Source: Rhizobium grahamii
GTDB taxonomy: Bacteria; Pseudomonadota; Alphaproteobacteria; Rhizobiales; Rhizobiaceae
NCBI RefSeq assembly: GCF_009498215.1
Contig: NZ_CP043498.1
Location: 124,001 to 188,000 of the forward strand
Direction of reading: 5' to 3'
DNA length: 64,000 bases
The first letter of the stretch is position 1. The number at the start of each line of letters is the position of its first letter. This document shows, piece after piece, positions 55,562 to 63,854 of the stretch. The translations under genes and the position numbers were made by a program. Under the pieces are notes generated by a model. The model searched no databases. It was not told where the DNA came from and was given only the letters and a program-made list of their open reading frames with translations.

Positions 55562-55881
55562 GCCTCGGCCGCCATCGCGATCGGCTCGACATCGACGAGC
55601 GTCAGTGATGTCACCATCCCCACCGTTCCATTCTTGTATTTCAGAAAATGCGGCGTCAGCAGATGCGCCTCATAGGCGTCGCGATCCGCGTACACTTCGA
55701 GGATGCGGATCTTGTGGGGGCTATCCTTGATCGCGACGGCGCTGAGCGAAAGAACGCCGTCTTCCAGGGCAACCGCCGCTTCAATCTCCTCGGAAAGCAG
55801 CGCGCGGTACGCTTCAAGCTGGGCCGGATCGATCTCGATCTCGGCCATTCTGACGATAGGCTTTGCGCTCACGGAGACCAT
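55558..55881 (-). CDS. Antibiotic biosynthesis monooxygenase (ABM) domain protein
   Basis: 107 residues, a single dimeric alpha+beta-barrel ABM domain: RMAEIEIDPAQLEAYRALLSEEIEAAVALEDGVLSLSAVAIKDSPHKIRILEVYADRDAYEAHLLTPHF. Such small proteins act as quinol monooxygenases, or are of unknown function. It shares an ATGA overlap with the LysR gene, so the two are co-translated. Promoter and regulatory elements should lie in the 157-base region shared with mmsA. Confidence 0.82.
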   Translation of the reverse strand: MVSVSAKPIVRMAEIEIDPAQLEAYRALLSEEIEAAVALEDGVLSLSAVAIKDSPHKIRILEVYADRDAYEAHLLTPHFLKYKNGTVGMVTSLTLVDVEPIAMAAEA

Positions 55882-56038
55882 CCTCTCAAATTGGCTGGCG
55901 CTCTATATAGCTCCTCAGGAGCCACAGCGCCGCCCATAGCTTTAATTTTTGCACAACGGTTCCTTATATCAGTTCATTGATTTGTGTAAATTGAAGTGCG
56001 ATTGTGCGGCATCCAATAAATCTAGAGGAGGCACACCC

Positions 56039-57535
56039 ATGCGTGAGATCGGTCATTTTATCGGCGGCAAGCATGTCGCTGGCACCAGCGGTCGCTCGAG
56101 CAACGTTTTCAACCCGGCAACCGGCGAAGTGCAGGCGACGGTCGCCTTGGCGAGCAACGCCGAGCTCCGCGCCGCGGTCGAGAACGCCAAGGCCGCGCAG
56201 CCGAAGTGGGCTGCCACCAACCCGCAGCGTCGCGCCCGCGTCTTCTTCAAGTTCGTCGAACTTCTGAACAAGCACATGGATGAACTCGCAGTCCTCCTGT
56301 CGAGCGAACACGGCAAGACGGTCGAAGACTCCAAGGGCGATATCGTTCGCGGTCTTGAAGTCTGCGAATTCGTTTGCGGCATTCCGCACCTGCAGAAGGG
56401 CGAATTCACAGAAGGTGCCGGCCCGGCAATCGACATGTACTCGATGCGCCAGGCTGTCGGCATCGGCGCCGGCATCACCCCGTTCAACTTCCCGGCCATG
56501 ATCCCGATGTGGATGTTCGCTCCGGCGATTGCCTGCGGCAACGCCTTCATCCTGAAGCCGTCCGAACGTGACCCGTCCGTTCCGATGCGCCTTGCCGAAC
56601 TGATGATCGAAGCTGGCCTGCCGGCAGGCATCCTCAACGTCGTCAACGGTGACAAGGCTGCCGTCGATGCGATCCTCACCGATCCCGATATCGGCGCCGT
56701 CTCCTTTGTTGGCTCGACCCCGATCGCCCGCTATGTCTATGGCACCGCTGCCATGAACGGCAAGCGCGCCCAGTGCTTCGGCGGCGCCAAGAACCACATG
56801 ATCATCATGCCGGATGCCGACATGGATCAAGCCGTCAACGCTCTGATGGGCGCGGGCTATGGCTCTGCCGGCGAGCGCTGCATGGCGATCTCCGTTGCCG
56901 TTCCGGTGGGCGAAGAAACGGCCAACCGTCTGGTCGAGAAGCTGACGCCGAAGATCGAGGCGCTGCGTATCGGTCCATACACGGATGACAAGGCCGATCT
57001 CGGCCCGCTCGTTACCAAGGAAGCACAGGCCCGCGTGAGCGGCCTGATCGACAAGGGTGTCGAGGAAGGCGCCAAGCTCGTCGTCGACGGCCGCGGCTTC
57101 AAGCTGCAGGGCTACGAAGGCGGCTACTTCGTCGGCGGCACGCTCTTCGACAACGTCACGCCCGACATGGAGATCTACAAGACCGAGATTTTCGGACCGG
57201 TTCTCTCGGTCGTCCGCGCGAAAAACTACGAAGAAGCTCTCGACCTGCCGATGAAGCACGAATACGGCAACGGCGTTGCGATCTACACCCGCGATGGCGA
57301 TGCGGCCCGCGACTTCGCCTCGCGCATCAACATCGGCATGATCGGCATCAACGTTCCGATTCCGGTTCCACTCGCCTACCATTCCTTCGGCGGCTGGAAG
57401 GCTTCGAGCTTCGGCGACCTCAACCAGCACGGCACGGACTCGATCAAGTTCTGGACCAAGACCAAGACGGTCACGGCTCGCTGGCCTTCAGGCATCAAGG
57501 ATGGTGCCGAATTCGTCATGCCGACGATGAAGTAA
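56039..57535 (+). CDS. mmsA: Methylmalonate-semialdehyde dehydrogenase (CoA-acylating) MmsA
   Basis: 498 residues from the ATG at 56039, which has a strong GAGGAGG site eight bases upstream. It is of the ALDH superfamily but the CoA-acylating MmsA/IolA branch: ITPFNFPAMIPMWMFAPAIACGNAFILKPSERDPS, GSTPIARYVY, FGGAKNHMIIMPDADM and the catalytic Cys in GSAGERCMAIS. It converts methylmalonate semialdehyde to propionyl-CoA (valine degradation) and malonate semialdehyde to acetyl-CoA (inositol route). It lies between a LysR gene and rirA; a terminator follows. Confidence 0.95.
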   Translation: MREIGHFIGGKHVAGTSGRSSNVFNPATGEVQATVALASNAELRAAVENAKAAQPKWAATNPQRRARVFFKFVELLNKHMDELAVLLSSEHGKTVEDSKGDIVRGLEVCEFVCGIPHLQKGEFTEGAGPAIDMYSMRQAVGIGAGITPFNFPAMIPMWMFAPAIACGNAFILKPSERDPSVPMRLAELMIEAGLPAGILNVVNGDKAAVDAILTDPDIGAVSFVGSTPIARYVYGTAAMNGKRAQCFGGAKNHMIIMPDADMDQAVNALMGAGYGSAGERCMAISVAVPVGEETANRLVEKLTPKIEALRIGPYTDDKADLGPLVTKEAQARVSGLIDKGVEEGAKLVVDGRGFKLQGYEGGYFVGGTLFDNVTPDMEIYKTEIFGPVLSVVRAKNYEEALDLPMKHEYGNGVAIYTRDGDAARDFASRINIGMIGINVPIPVPLAYHSFGGWKASSFGDLNQHGTDSIKFWTKTKTVTARWPSGIKDGAEFVMPTMK

Positions 57536-57559
57536 TAGAACTAGCCTCAACCCATTGCG

Positions 57560-57591
57560 ACCGGCTCCTTCGTGGGGCCGGTTTTGTTTTT
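57560..57591 (+). terminator. Terminator of mmsA
   Basis: A 9-bp stem, ACCGGCTCC / GGGGCCGGT, with one T-G pair (57560-57568 and 57574-57582) and loop TTCGT, followed by a T-rich run. Confidence 0.9.
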
Positions 57592-57708
57592 GGGTTGTGC
57601 GGCGAGGGGCCGCATAAACGTGATTGCGAATTTCATATTTTGGAATTGTTCAAAACTACCAAAGCCACTATATAGACGACCTACACGGGAACGATTCTGG
57701 AGATCGGC

Positions 57709-58191
57709 ATGCGTTTGACGAAACAGACCAACTATGCGGTACGCATGTTGATGTATTGCGCGGCCAACGACGGGCATCTCAGCCGTATCCCCGAAATCGC
57801 CCGAGCTTACGGCGTTTCCGAGCTCTTTCTGTTCAAAATCCTGCAGCCCCTGAACAAGGCCGGCCTGGTTGAAACCGTCCGAGGTCGCAACGGCGGTGTT
57901 CGTCTTGGCAGGCCTGCCAAAGACATTAGCCTTTTCGACATCGTCCGTGTTACCGAGGATAGCTTCGCGATGGCGGAATGCTTCGAGGATGACGGCGTGG
58001 TCGAGTGCCCGCTGGTCGATAGCTGCGGCTTGAACTCCGCGCTTCGAAAGGCACTGAACGCCTTCTTCGACGTGCTGACCCAGTATTCGATCGACGATCT
58101 TGTCAAGGCACGCCCGCAGATCAATTTCCTCCTCGGCCTTACCGGCGAGCAGGCGTACCGCAAGCCGGCAGTTCCCGCACCAGCGGCCTAA
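57709..58191 (+). CDS. rirA: Rrf2-family iron-responsive regulator RirA
   Basis: 160 residues. The N-terminal winged HTH is MRLTKQTNYAVRMLMYCAANDGHLSRIPEIARAYGVSELFLFKILQPLNKAGLVETVRGRNGGVRLGRPA. The three Cys for the Fe-S cluster are seen at positions 91, 100 and 106 (AECFEDDGVVECPLVDSC). RirA is the main iron regulator of rhizobia, repressing siderophore and uptake genes when iron is present. A TATATA-like -10 region lies before it. Context next to dppABCDF matches S. meliloti. The match to RirA is strong, as the whole N-terminal half fits. Confidence 0.95.
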   Translation: MRLTKQTNYAVRMLMYCAANDGHLSRIPEIARAYGVSELFLFKILQPLNKAGLVETVRGRNGGVRLGRPAKDISLFDIVRVTEDSFAMAECFEDDGVVECPLVDSCGLNSALRKALNAFFDVLTQYSIDDLVKARPQINFLLGLTGEQAYRKPAVPAPAA

Positions 58192-58213
58192 GCTTCCGTT
58201 TCTAGCATTTCGC

Positions 58214-58250
58214 AACCGCAGTCGCCTTGGGTGCCTGCGGTTGTTTTGTT
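58214..58250 (+). terminator. Terminator of rirA
   Basis: AACCGCA / TGCGGTT (58214-58220 and 58236-58242), a 7-bp stem with a 15-base loop, then GTTTTGTTT. Confidence 0.7.
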
Positions 58251-58400
58251 TCCAGGGTAGGCTTGTCCAGTTCGCGGCAAGCTTGTGCCGCTTTGTCGCC
58301 CGTGTAGGCGAAATTATACCAAATGCGACAAAATCTGGACTTATCCAGTGCGAATATTTCGAAATACGGCCCATTTTCGGCGGAAAATTACTAAAGTTGT

Positions 58401-58426
58401 CCAGCTGGAAAAATTTTCCAATCTGG
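58401..58426. promoter_or_regulatory. Nested palindrome upstream of dppA
   Basis: The 15-base palindrome TGGAAAA-A-TTTTCCA (58406-58420) is framed by CCAG (58401-58404) and CTGG (58423-58426). It lies about 100 bases before dppA and may be the site for a dimeric regulator, not identified. Confidence 0.4.
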
Positions 58427-58523
58427 TCGTTGATTTCAGCAGATAAATATCGTTCCATCTGCCGCCGATCCCGGGCGGATGCCCGGCATCTCAAATAAAA
58501 GAACAAACCTGGGAAACGATCTC

Positions 58524-60119
58524 ATGAAAAAGATGTCTGTCTTGTTGGCCGCGACGGTCCTGGCTTCGGCCATGGCATCCGCAGCCTGGTCAAAAACGCT
58601 TGTTTACTGCTCCGAGGGCTCACCGGAAGGTTTCGATCCCGGCATCTACACTGCAGGCACCACCTTCGACGCTTCCTCGCGTACGGTTTACAGCCGCCTC
58701 GTCGAATTCAAGCACGGCAAGACCGAAATCGAGCCGGGCCTGGCAGAAAGCTGGACGGTTTCCGACGACGGCACGAGCTACACCTTCAAGCTGCGTCCAG
58801 GCGTCAAGTTCCAGACCACCGAGTTCTTCACGCCGAGCCGCGATCTGAATGCTGACGACGTCGTCTTCTCGTTCGAGCGCCAGCTGAAGGCCGACAGCCC
58901 GTGGGCCAAGTACGTCGCAGGCGTTTCCTACGAATACGCTGCCGGCATGGGCTTCCCTGAACTGATCAAGTCGGTCGAAAAGGTCGACGACCTGACCGTC
59001 AAGTTCACGCTGAACCATCCGGAAGCTCCGTTCCTCGCCGACCTCGCAATGGACTTTGCGTCGGTTCTGTCGAAGGAATACGCCGACAAGCTGCAGGCTG
59101 ACGGCAAGATGGAACAGATGAACCAGATGCCGCTCGGCACCGGTCCGTTCACCTTCGTTGCCTACCAGCCGGATGCCGTCATCCGCTACAAGGCCAACGA
59201 GACCTACTTCAAGGGCAAGGAAAAGATCGACGATCTCGTTTTCGCGATCACGCCTGACGCTTCCGTCCGTACTCAGAAGCTCAAGGCCGGCGAATGCCAC
59301 ATCATGCCGTACCCGAACGCGGCTGACATCAAGGACCTGAAGGCAGACTCGAGCCTCAAGGTTCTGGAACAGCCGGGCCTTAACGTCGCTTACCTCGCCT
59401 ACAACACGCTGCAGGCTCCGTTCGACAAGCCTGAAGTGCGCAAGGCGCTGAACATGGCGATCAACAAGCAGGCGATCGTCGATGCTGTCTTCCAGGGCGC
59501 TGGCCAGGTTGCCAAGAACCCGATCCCGCCGACGATGTGGTCCTACAACGACAGCATCAAGGATGATCCATACAGCCCCGAAGAAGCCAAGAAGGCTCTC
59601 GAAAAGGCTGGCGTCAAGGATCTCTCGATGAAGATCTGGGCAATGCCGGTTTCGCGTCCGTACATGCTGAACGCACGTCGCGCCGCTGAACTGATGCAGG
59701 CAGACCTCGCCAAGGTCGGCGTCAAGGTTGACATCGTCACCCACGAATGGGCCGAATACCTGAAGCTCTCCAAGGACAAGGCCCGTGACGGCGCTGCGAT
59801 CCTCGGCTGGACCGGCGACAACGGCGATCCGGACAACTTCCTTGACACCCTGCTCGGCTGCGAAGCTGTCGGCGGCAACAACCGCGCTCAGTGGTGCAAC
59901 AAGGAATTCGACGCCCTCGTAAAGAAGGCCAAGAAGACCGCTGATCTCGGCGAGCGCACCAAGCTCTACGAAGAAGCACAGGTTGTCTTCAAGAAGGAAG
60001 CTCCGTGGGCGACGCTCGATCACTCCACGGAATTCGTGCCGATGAGCGCCAAGGTTTCTGGCTACGTCCAGGATCCGGTCGGCGTTCACCGCTTCGACGG
60101 CGTTGATATCGCCGAGTAA
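58524..60119 (+). CDS. dppA: Dipeptide ABC transporter substrate-binding protein DppA
   Basis: 531 residues from the ATG at 58524, signal peptide MKKMSVLLAATVLASAMASAAWS. The mature start KTLVYCSEGSPEGFDPGIYTAGTTFDASSRTVYSRLVEFKHG is typical DppA, and FLDTLLGCEAVGGNNRAQWCN is the conserved later part with a disulphide-forming Cys pair. It binds dipeptides (and haem or 5-aminolevulinate in some bacteria) in the periplasm. The strong hairpins after it suggest excess expression over dppBCDF. Confidence 0.94.
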   Translation: MKKMSVLLAATVLASAMASAAWSKTLVYCSEGSPEGFDPGIYTAGTTFDASSRTVYSRLVEFKHGKTEIEPGLAESWTVSDDGTSYTFKLRPGVKFQTTEFFTPSRDLNADDVVFSFERQLKADSPWAKYVAGVSYEYAAGMGFPELIKSVEKVDDLTVKFTLNHPEAPFLADLAMDFASVLSKEYADKLQADGKMEQMNQMPLGTGPFTFVAYQPDAVIRYKANETYFKGKEKIDDLVFAITPDASVRTQKLKAGECHIMPYPNAADIKDLKADSSLKVLEQPGLNVAYLAYNTLQAPFDKPEVRKALNMAINKQAIVDAVFQGAGQVAKNPIPPTMWSYNDSIKDDPYSPEEAKKALEKAGVKDLSMKIWAMPVSRPYMLNARRAAELMQADLAKVGVKVDIVTHEWAEYLKLSKDKARDGAAILGWTGDNGDPDNFLDTLLGCEAVGGNNRAQWCNKEFDALVKKAKKTADLGERTKLYEEAQVVFKKEAPWATLDHSTEFVPMSAKVSGYVQDPVGVHRFDGVDIAE

Positions 60120-60137
60120 TCAAAAATATGCAAAGAT

Positions 60138-60187
60138 GCCCGGCAACCCGGGCTGGCCGGCGGTCAGGTTTGATACCTGACCGCCGG
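60138..60187 (+). repeat. Two strong hairpins between dppA and dppB
   Basis: Hairpin 1: GCCCGG / CCGGGC (60138-60143 and 60148-60153). Hairpin 2: a 13-bp perfect stem (60157-60169 with 60175-60187; CCGGCGGTCAGGT / ACCTGACCGCCGG) and loop TTGAT. No T-tract follows. They should stabilise the upstream dppA mRNA and lower downstream expression. Confidence 0.8.
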
Positions 60188-60207
60188 AACACTATGGACA
60201 CTTGCCA

Positions 60208-61212
60208 ATGTTGCGATTTCTCATCGGACGCCTTGCGATCCTGATCCCAACCTTCATCGGCGTTTCACTCATCGCCTTCTCGTTCATCCGACTGCTGCCC
60301 GGCGATCCGGTCATGCTGATGTCGGGCGAGCGCGTGATGGCGCCGGAACGCCATGCCCAGGTCATGCACGATCTCGGCCTCGATCGACCCGTCTACGTTC
60401 AGTACCTGGATTACCTCGGTAACGTGGTGCAGGGCGACCTCGGTTCGTCGATCGTCACCAAGCGCCCGGTTCTGCAGGAGTTCGGCGCGCTCTTCCCGGC
60501 GACGCTTGAGCTTTCGCTCTGTGCGATCATTTTCGCCATCGTGCTTGGCATTCCCGCCGGCGTCTTTGCCGCGGTCAAGCGAGGAACCTGGTTCGACCAG
60601 AGCGTGATGGGTGTCGCCCTCGTCGGCTATTCGATGCCGATCTTCTGGTGGGGCCTGCTGCTCATCGTTCTGTTCTCGAATACGCTGCACTGGACGCCCG
60701 TGTCCGGCCGTATCTCGCTGATGTATTTCTTCAAGCCGGTTACCGGCTTCATGCTAATCGACAGTCTGCTTTCCGGCCAGGCCGGCGCATTCAAGTCGGC
60801 CTTCGTTTCGCTGATCCTGCCGACCATCGTGCTCGGCACCATTCCGCTTGCCGTCATCGCGCGCCAGACGCGCTCGGCCATGCTCGAAGTGCTCGGCGAA
60901 GACTATGTTCGTACCGCCCGCTCCAAGGGCCTTGCGCCGCTCCGTGTCGTCGGCGTCCATGCGCTGCGCAACGCGATGATCCCCGTCGTCACCTCGATCG
61001 GCCTGCAGGTCGGTGTCCTCCTCGGCGGCGCCATCCTGACGGAAACCATCTTCTCCTGGCCGGGTATCGGCAAGTGGATGGTCGATGCGGTGTTCAAGCG
61101 TGACTACACCGTGGTCCAGGGCGGTCTGCTCCTGATCGCGGCCATCATCATGCTCGTCAACCTGATCGTCGACCTCATGTACGGTCTCATCAACCCACGC
61201 ATCAGGCACTAG
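60208..61212 (+). CDS. dppB: Dipeptide ABC transporter permease DppB
   Basis: 334 residues from the ATG at 60208 (MLRFLIGRLAILIPTFIGVSLIAFSFI). About six membrane helices with the oligopeptide permease EAA-like loop EDYVRTARSKGLAPLRVVGVHALRNAMIPVVTSIGLQVG (about 230-270). The RLLPGDPVMLM segment near residue 30 is typical of the DppB/OppB branch. It is in a five-gene dpp operon with dppC nine bases downstream. Confidence 0.95.
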   Translation: MLRFLIGRLAILIPTFIGVSLIAFSFIRLLPGDPVMLMSGERVMAPERHAQVMHDLGLDRPVYVQYLDYLGNVVQGDLGSSIVTKRPVLQEFGALFPATLELSLCAIIFAIVLGIPAGVFAAVKRGTWFDQSVMGVALVGYSMPIFWWGLLLIVLFSNTLHWTPVSGRISLMYFFKPVTGFMLIDSLLSGQAGAFKSAFVSLILPTIVLGTIPLAVIARQTRSAMLEVLGEDYVRTARSKGLAPLRVVGVHALRNAMIPVVTSIGLQVGVLLGGAILTETIFSWPGIGKWMVDAVFKRDYTVVQGGLLLIAAIIMLVNLIVDLMYGLINPRIRH

Positions 61213-61221
61213 GAGCGGCTC

Positions 61222-62109
61222 ATGAGCACGGTAAACACAACCTCTGCCACTCCCTCCGGCCTGTCGGAGTTCTGGTACTACTTCTCCCGCAACAAGGGCG
61301 CGGTCATCGGCCTCGTCATCTTCCTCTTCGTTCTGCTGCTGGCGATCTTCGCATCCGTCGTCGCCCCGCATGATCCGAATGTACCGTCGGGCTTCCAGCG
61401 CCTGCCGCCGGCATGGTCGGAAGGCGGCAACAGCGCCTATCTGCTCGGCACCGATGCCGTCGGCCGCGACATGCTGTCCCGCCTGATCTTCGGCACGCGC
61501 TTCTCTCTGTTCATCGGTCTCGTCGTCGCCTCGCTGTCGGCCGTCGCCGGTGTCCTGCTCGGCCTGATCGCCGGTTATTTCCGCGGCCGCACGGACACGA
61601 TCATCATGCGCGTCATGGATATCATCCTGGCCTTCCCGTCGCTGCTCTTGGCACTCGTGCTGGTCGCGGTGCTCGGCCCGGGCCTGCTGAACGCCATGAT
61701 CGCCATCTCGATCGTCAACCAGCCGCACTTCGTCCGCCTGACCCGCGCCGCCGTCATCAGCGAGCGCGAGAAGGAATATGTCGTCGCTTCCCGTGTCGCC
61801 GGTGCAGGCACGCTGCGTCTGATGTTCAAGACGATCCTGCCGAACTGCCTGGCACCGCTGATCGTCCAGGCAACGCTCGCCTTCTCGGCGGCGATCCTCG
61901 ATGCGGCCGCTCTCGGCTTCCTCGGCATGGGCGCGCAGCCGCCGACATCCGAGTGGGGCACGATGCTTGCCGACGCACGCGAATTCTTCCAGAGCTCGCC
62001 GTCGCTCGTTACTTTCCCGGGTCTCTGCATCCTCATCACCGTTCTCGCCATTAACCTGATGGGCGACGGTCTGCGTGATGCGCTCGATCCCAAACTGAAG
62101 AGGTCCTGA
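61222..62109 (+). CDS. dppC: Dipeptide ABC transporter permease DppC
   Basis: 295 residues with about six membrane helices. The N-terminal soluble part (about 1-20) precedes NKGAVIGLVIFLFVLLLAIFASVVAPHDP. The typical LGTDAVGRDMLSRLIFGTRFSLFIGL (about 75-100) and the EAA-like loop KEYVVASRVAGAGTLRLMFKTILPN are present. It forms the membrane channel with DppB. The next gene dppD starts after one base. Confidence 0.95.
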   Translation: MSTVNTTSATPSGLSEFWYYFSRNKGAVIGLVIFLFVLLLAIFASVVAPHDPNVPSGFQRLPPAWSEGGNSAYLLGTDAVGRDMLSRLIFGTRFSLFIGLVVASLSAVAGVLLGLIAGYFRGRTDTIIMRVMDIILAFPSLLLALVLVAVLGPGLLNAMIAISIVNQPHFVRLTRAAVISEREKEYVVASRVAGAGTLRLMFKTILPNCLAPLIVQATLAFSAAILDAAALGFLGMGAQPPTSEWGTMLADAREFFQSSPSLVTFPGLCILITVLAINLMGDGLRDALDPKLKRS

Positions 62110-62110
62110 T

Positions 62111-62965
62111 ATGGCACTTCTCGAAATCGAAAATCTCGTCGTCGAGTTCCAGACCTCGACCGGTGCGTTCCGCGCCGTCGATGGTGTATCGCTCAAGGTT
62201 CACGCCGGCGAAGTCCTTGCCATCGTTGGCGAGTCCGGTTCCGGCAAGTCGGTCTCCATGCTCGCCGCGATGGGTCTCCTGCCGTGGACGGCAAAGGTCA
62301 CCGCCGACAAGATGGTCTTCGACGGCCGCAACCTGCTTGGCATGTCCGCGCGCGAGCGGCGCAACATCATCGGCAAGGATATGTCGATGATCTTCCAGGA
62401 GCCGATCGCAAGCCTCAATCCCTGCTTCACCGTCGGGTTCCAGATCGAAGAAGTTCTGCGAATCCATATGGGCATGGACAAGGCCGCGCGGCGCAAGCGT
62501 GCTGTCGAGCTGTTCGAGGCCGTCGGCATTCCCAATCCTGCGGAACGCCTCGGCCACTTCCCGCACCAGATGTCGGGCGGCCAGTGCCAGCGCGTGATGA
62601 TCGCCATCGCGATTGCCTGCAATCCGAAGCTTCTCATCGCCGACGAGCCGACGACCGCGCTCGACGTCACCATTCAGAAACAGATCCTCGATCTCCTGAT
62701 GCGCCTGCAGACGGAGCACGGCATGGGTCTCATCATGATCACGCACAACATGGGCGTCGTCGCCGAGACGGCCGATCGGGTGATCGTCCAGTACAAGGGT
62801 CGCAAGATGGAGGAGGCCGACGTGCTCTCGCTCTTTGAAGCGCCGAAAAGCGATTATACCCGCGCACTGCTCGCCGCCTTGCCCGACAATGCGACAGGCG
62901 ACCGTCTGCCGACGATCGGCGAGCTTTTCAATCCAGCCAAGGCTGTGCAGGGAGCTGCCCAATGA
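62111..62965 (+). CDS. dppD: Dipeptide ABC transporter ATP-binding protein DppD
   Basis: 284 residues. Walker A is GESGSGKS (40-47). The signature region reads MSGGQCQRVMIAIAIACNPKLLIADEPTTALDVTIQ, with a Cys where many relatives have Arg in QRQR. The C-terminus is shorter (about 284) than enteric DppD (about 327) and lacks the terminal Cys-rich Fe-S motif. It overlaps dppF by four bases (ATGA). Confidence 0.94.
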   Translation: MALLEIENLVVEFQTSTGAFRAVDGVSLKVHAGEVLAIVGESGSGKSVSMLAAMGLLPWTAKVTADKMVFDGRNLLGMSARERRNIIGKDMSMIFQEPIASLNPCFTVGFQIEEVLRIHMGMDKAARRKRAVELFEAVGIPNPAERLGHFPHQMSGGQCQRVMIAIAIACNPKLLIADEPTTALDVTIQKQILDLLMRLQTEHGMGLIMITHNMGVVAETADRVIVQYKGRKMEEADVLSLFEAPKSDYTRALLAALPDNATGDRLPTIGELFNPAKAVQGAAQ

Positions 62966-63804
62966 CGTCAGTTCTCGAAGGAAAGAATATCGTCCGCAAC
63001 TACTACCTGCCGGGCGGCCTCTTCAAGAAAGAGAAGACCGTGCACGCCGTCAAGGGCGTGAGCTTCAAGGTGGAGCAGGGCAAGACGCTGGCGATCGTCG
63101 GCGAAAGTGGCTGCGGTAAGTCCACGCTGGCGCGCATCATCACCATGATCGATCCGGCGAGCGGCGGCGAGCTGTTCATCGACGGCAAGAAGGTTGATAT
63201 CGCTGCCGGTGACCTGACGCCCGAGATGCGCCGCAAGGTGCAGATCGTCTTCCAGAACCCCTACGGTTCACTGAACCCGCGCAAGAAGATCGGCGATATC
63301 CTGATGGAGCCGCTGATCATCAACACCGACACGCCGGCGGCCGAACGCCGCGAATTGGCGATGGCGATGCTGAAGAAGGTCGGCCTTCAGGACGTCCACT
63401 TCAACCGCTATCCGCACATGTTCTCGGGCGGTCAGCGCCAGCGCATCGCGATTGCCCGCGCGCTGATGCTGAAGCCGCGGCTTCTGGTACTGGATGAGCC
63501 GGTCTCGGCGCTCGACCTGTCTGTGCAGGCTCAGGTGTTGAACCTGCTCGCCGATCTGCAGGACGAGCTGAACCTGACCTACGTCTTCATCAGCCACGAC
63601 CTCTCGGTCGTCCGCTACATGGCAGACGACGTCATGGTCATGTATTACGGCGAGGCAGTCGAGTACGGGTCGCGAGATCAGGTCTTCAGTGATCCGCAGC
63701 ATAGCTATACAAAGACCCTGTTTGCGGCCACGCCGCGTGCCGATGTCGATACCATCAAGGCACGCCTGGCTCGCAAGAATGCATCCCTGTCGGCTGCATC
63801 GTAG
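62962..63804 (+). CDS. dppF: Dipeptide ABC transporter ATP-binding protein DppF
   Basis: 280 residues. Walker A is GESGCGKS (47-54), signature FSGGQRQRIAIARALMLKPRLLVLDEPVSALDLSVQAQVLNLL, switch FISHDLSVVRYMADDVMVMYYGEAVEYG. As in other peptide transporters the second ATPase pairs with DppD. Translational overlap with dppD indicates coupling. The final gene of dpp, followed after 50 bases by a gluconokinase gene on the same strand. Confidence 0.95.
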   Translation: MTSVLEGKNIVRNYYLPGGLFKKEKTVHAVKGVSFKVEQGKTLAIVGESGCGKSTLARIITMIDPASGGELFIDGKKVDIAAGDLTPEMRRKVQIVFQNPYGSLNPRKKIGDILMEPLIINTDTPAAERRELAMAMLKKVGLQDVHFNRYPHMFSGGQRQRIAIARALMLKPRLLVLDEPVSALDLSVQAQVLNLLADLQDELNLTYVFISHDLSVVRYMADDVMVMYYGEAVEYGSRDQVFSDPQHSYTKTLFAATPRADVDTIKARLARKNASLSAAS

Positions 63805-63854
63805 GGCGCGTTTGCCGCGTCCGATCGGGCCGGCTTAACGAGCGAGACGAAGCA

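Larger units (their letters stand above)
58192..58523. other. Intergenic region between rirA and dppA
   Basis: About 330 bases with no gene. It holds the rirA terminator (58214-58250) and, further right, an A/T-rich promoter-like stretch with a nested palindrome at 58401-58426. No -35/-10 pair was assigned with confidence. Confidence 0.7.

Noticed and set aside
55964..57430. 488-codon open frame antisense to mmsA
   Set aside because: Covers the conserved dehydrogenase on the other strand and has no family features.
57637..57654. Imperfect palindrome (TTTTG ... CAAAA) upstream of rirA as an iron-responsive operator
   Set aside because: Only the outer five bases pair well, and the known iron-box consensus is not met; autoregulation cannot be claimed.
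60754..62196. 480-codon open frame antisense to dppB/dppC
   Set aside because: Shadow frame with repetitive Asp/Glu/Arg/His content and no domain.
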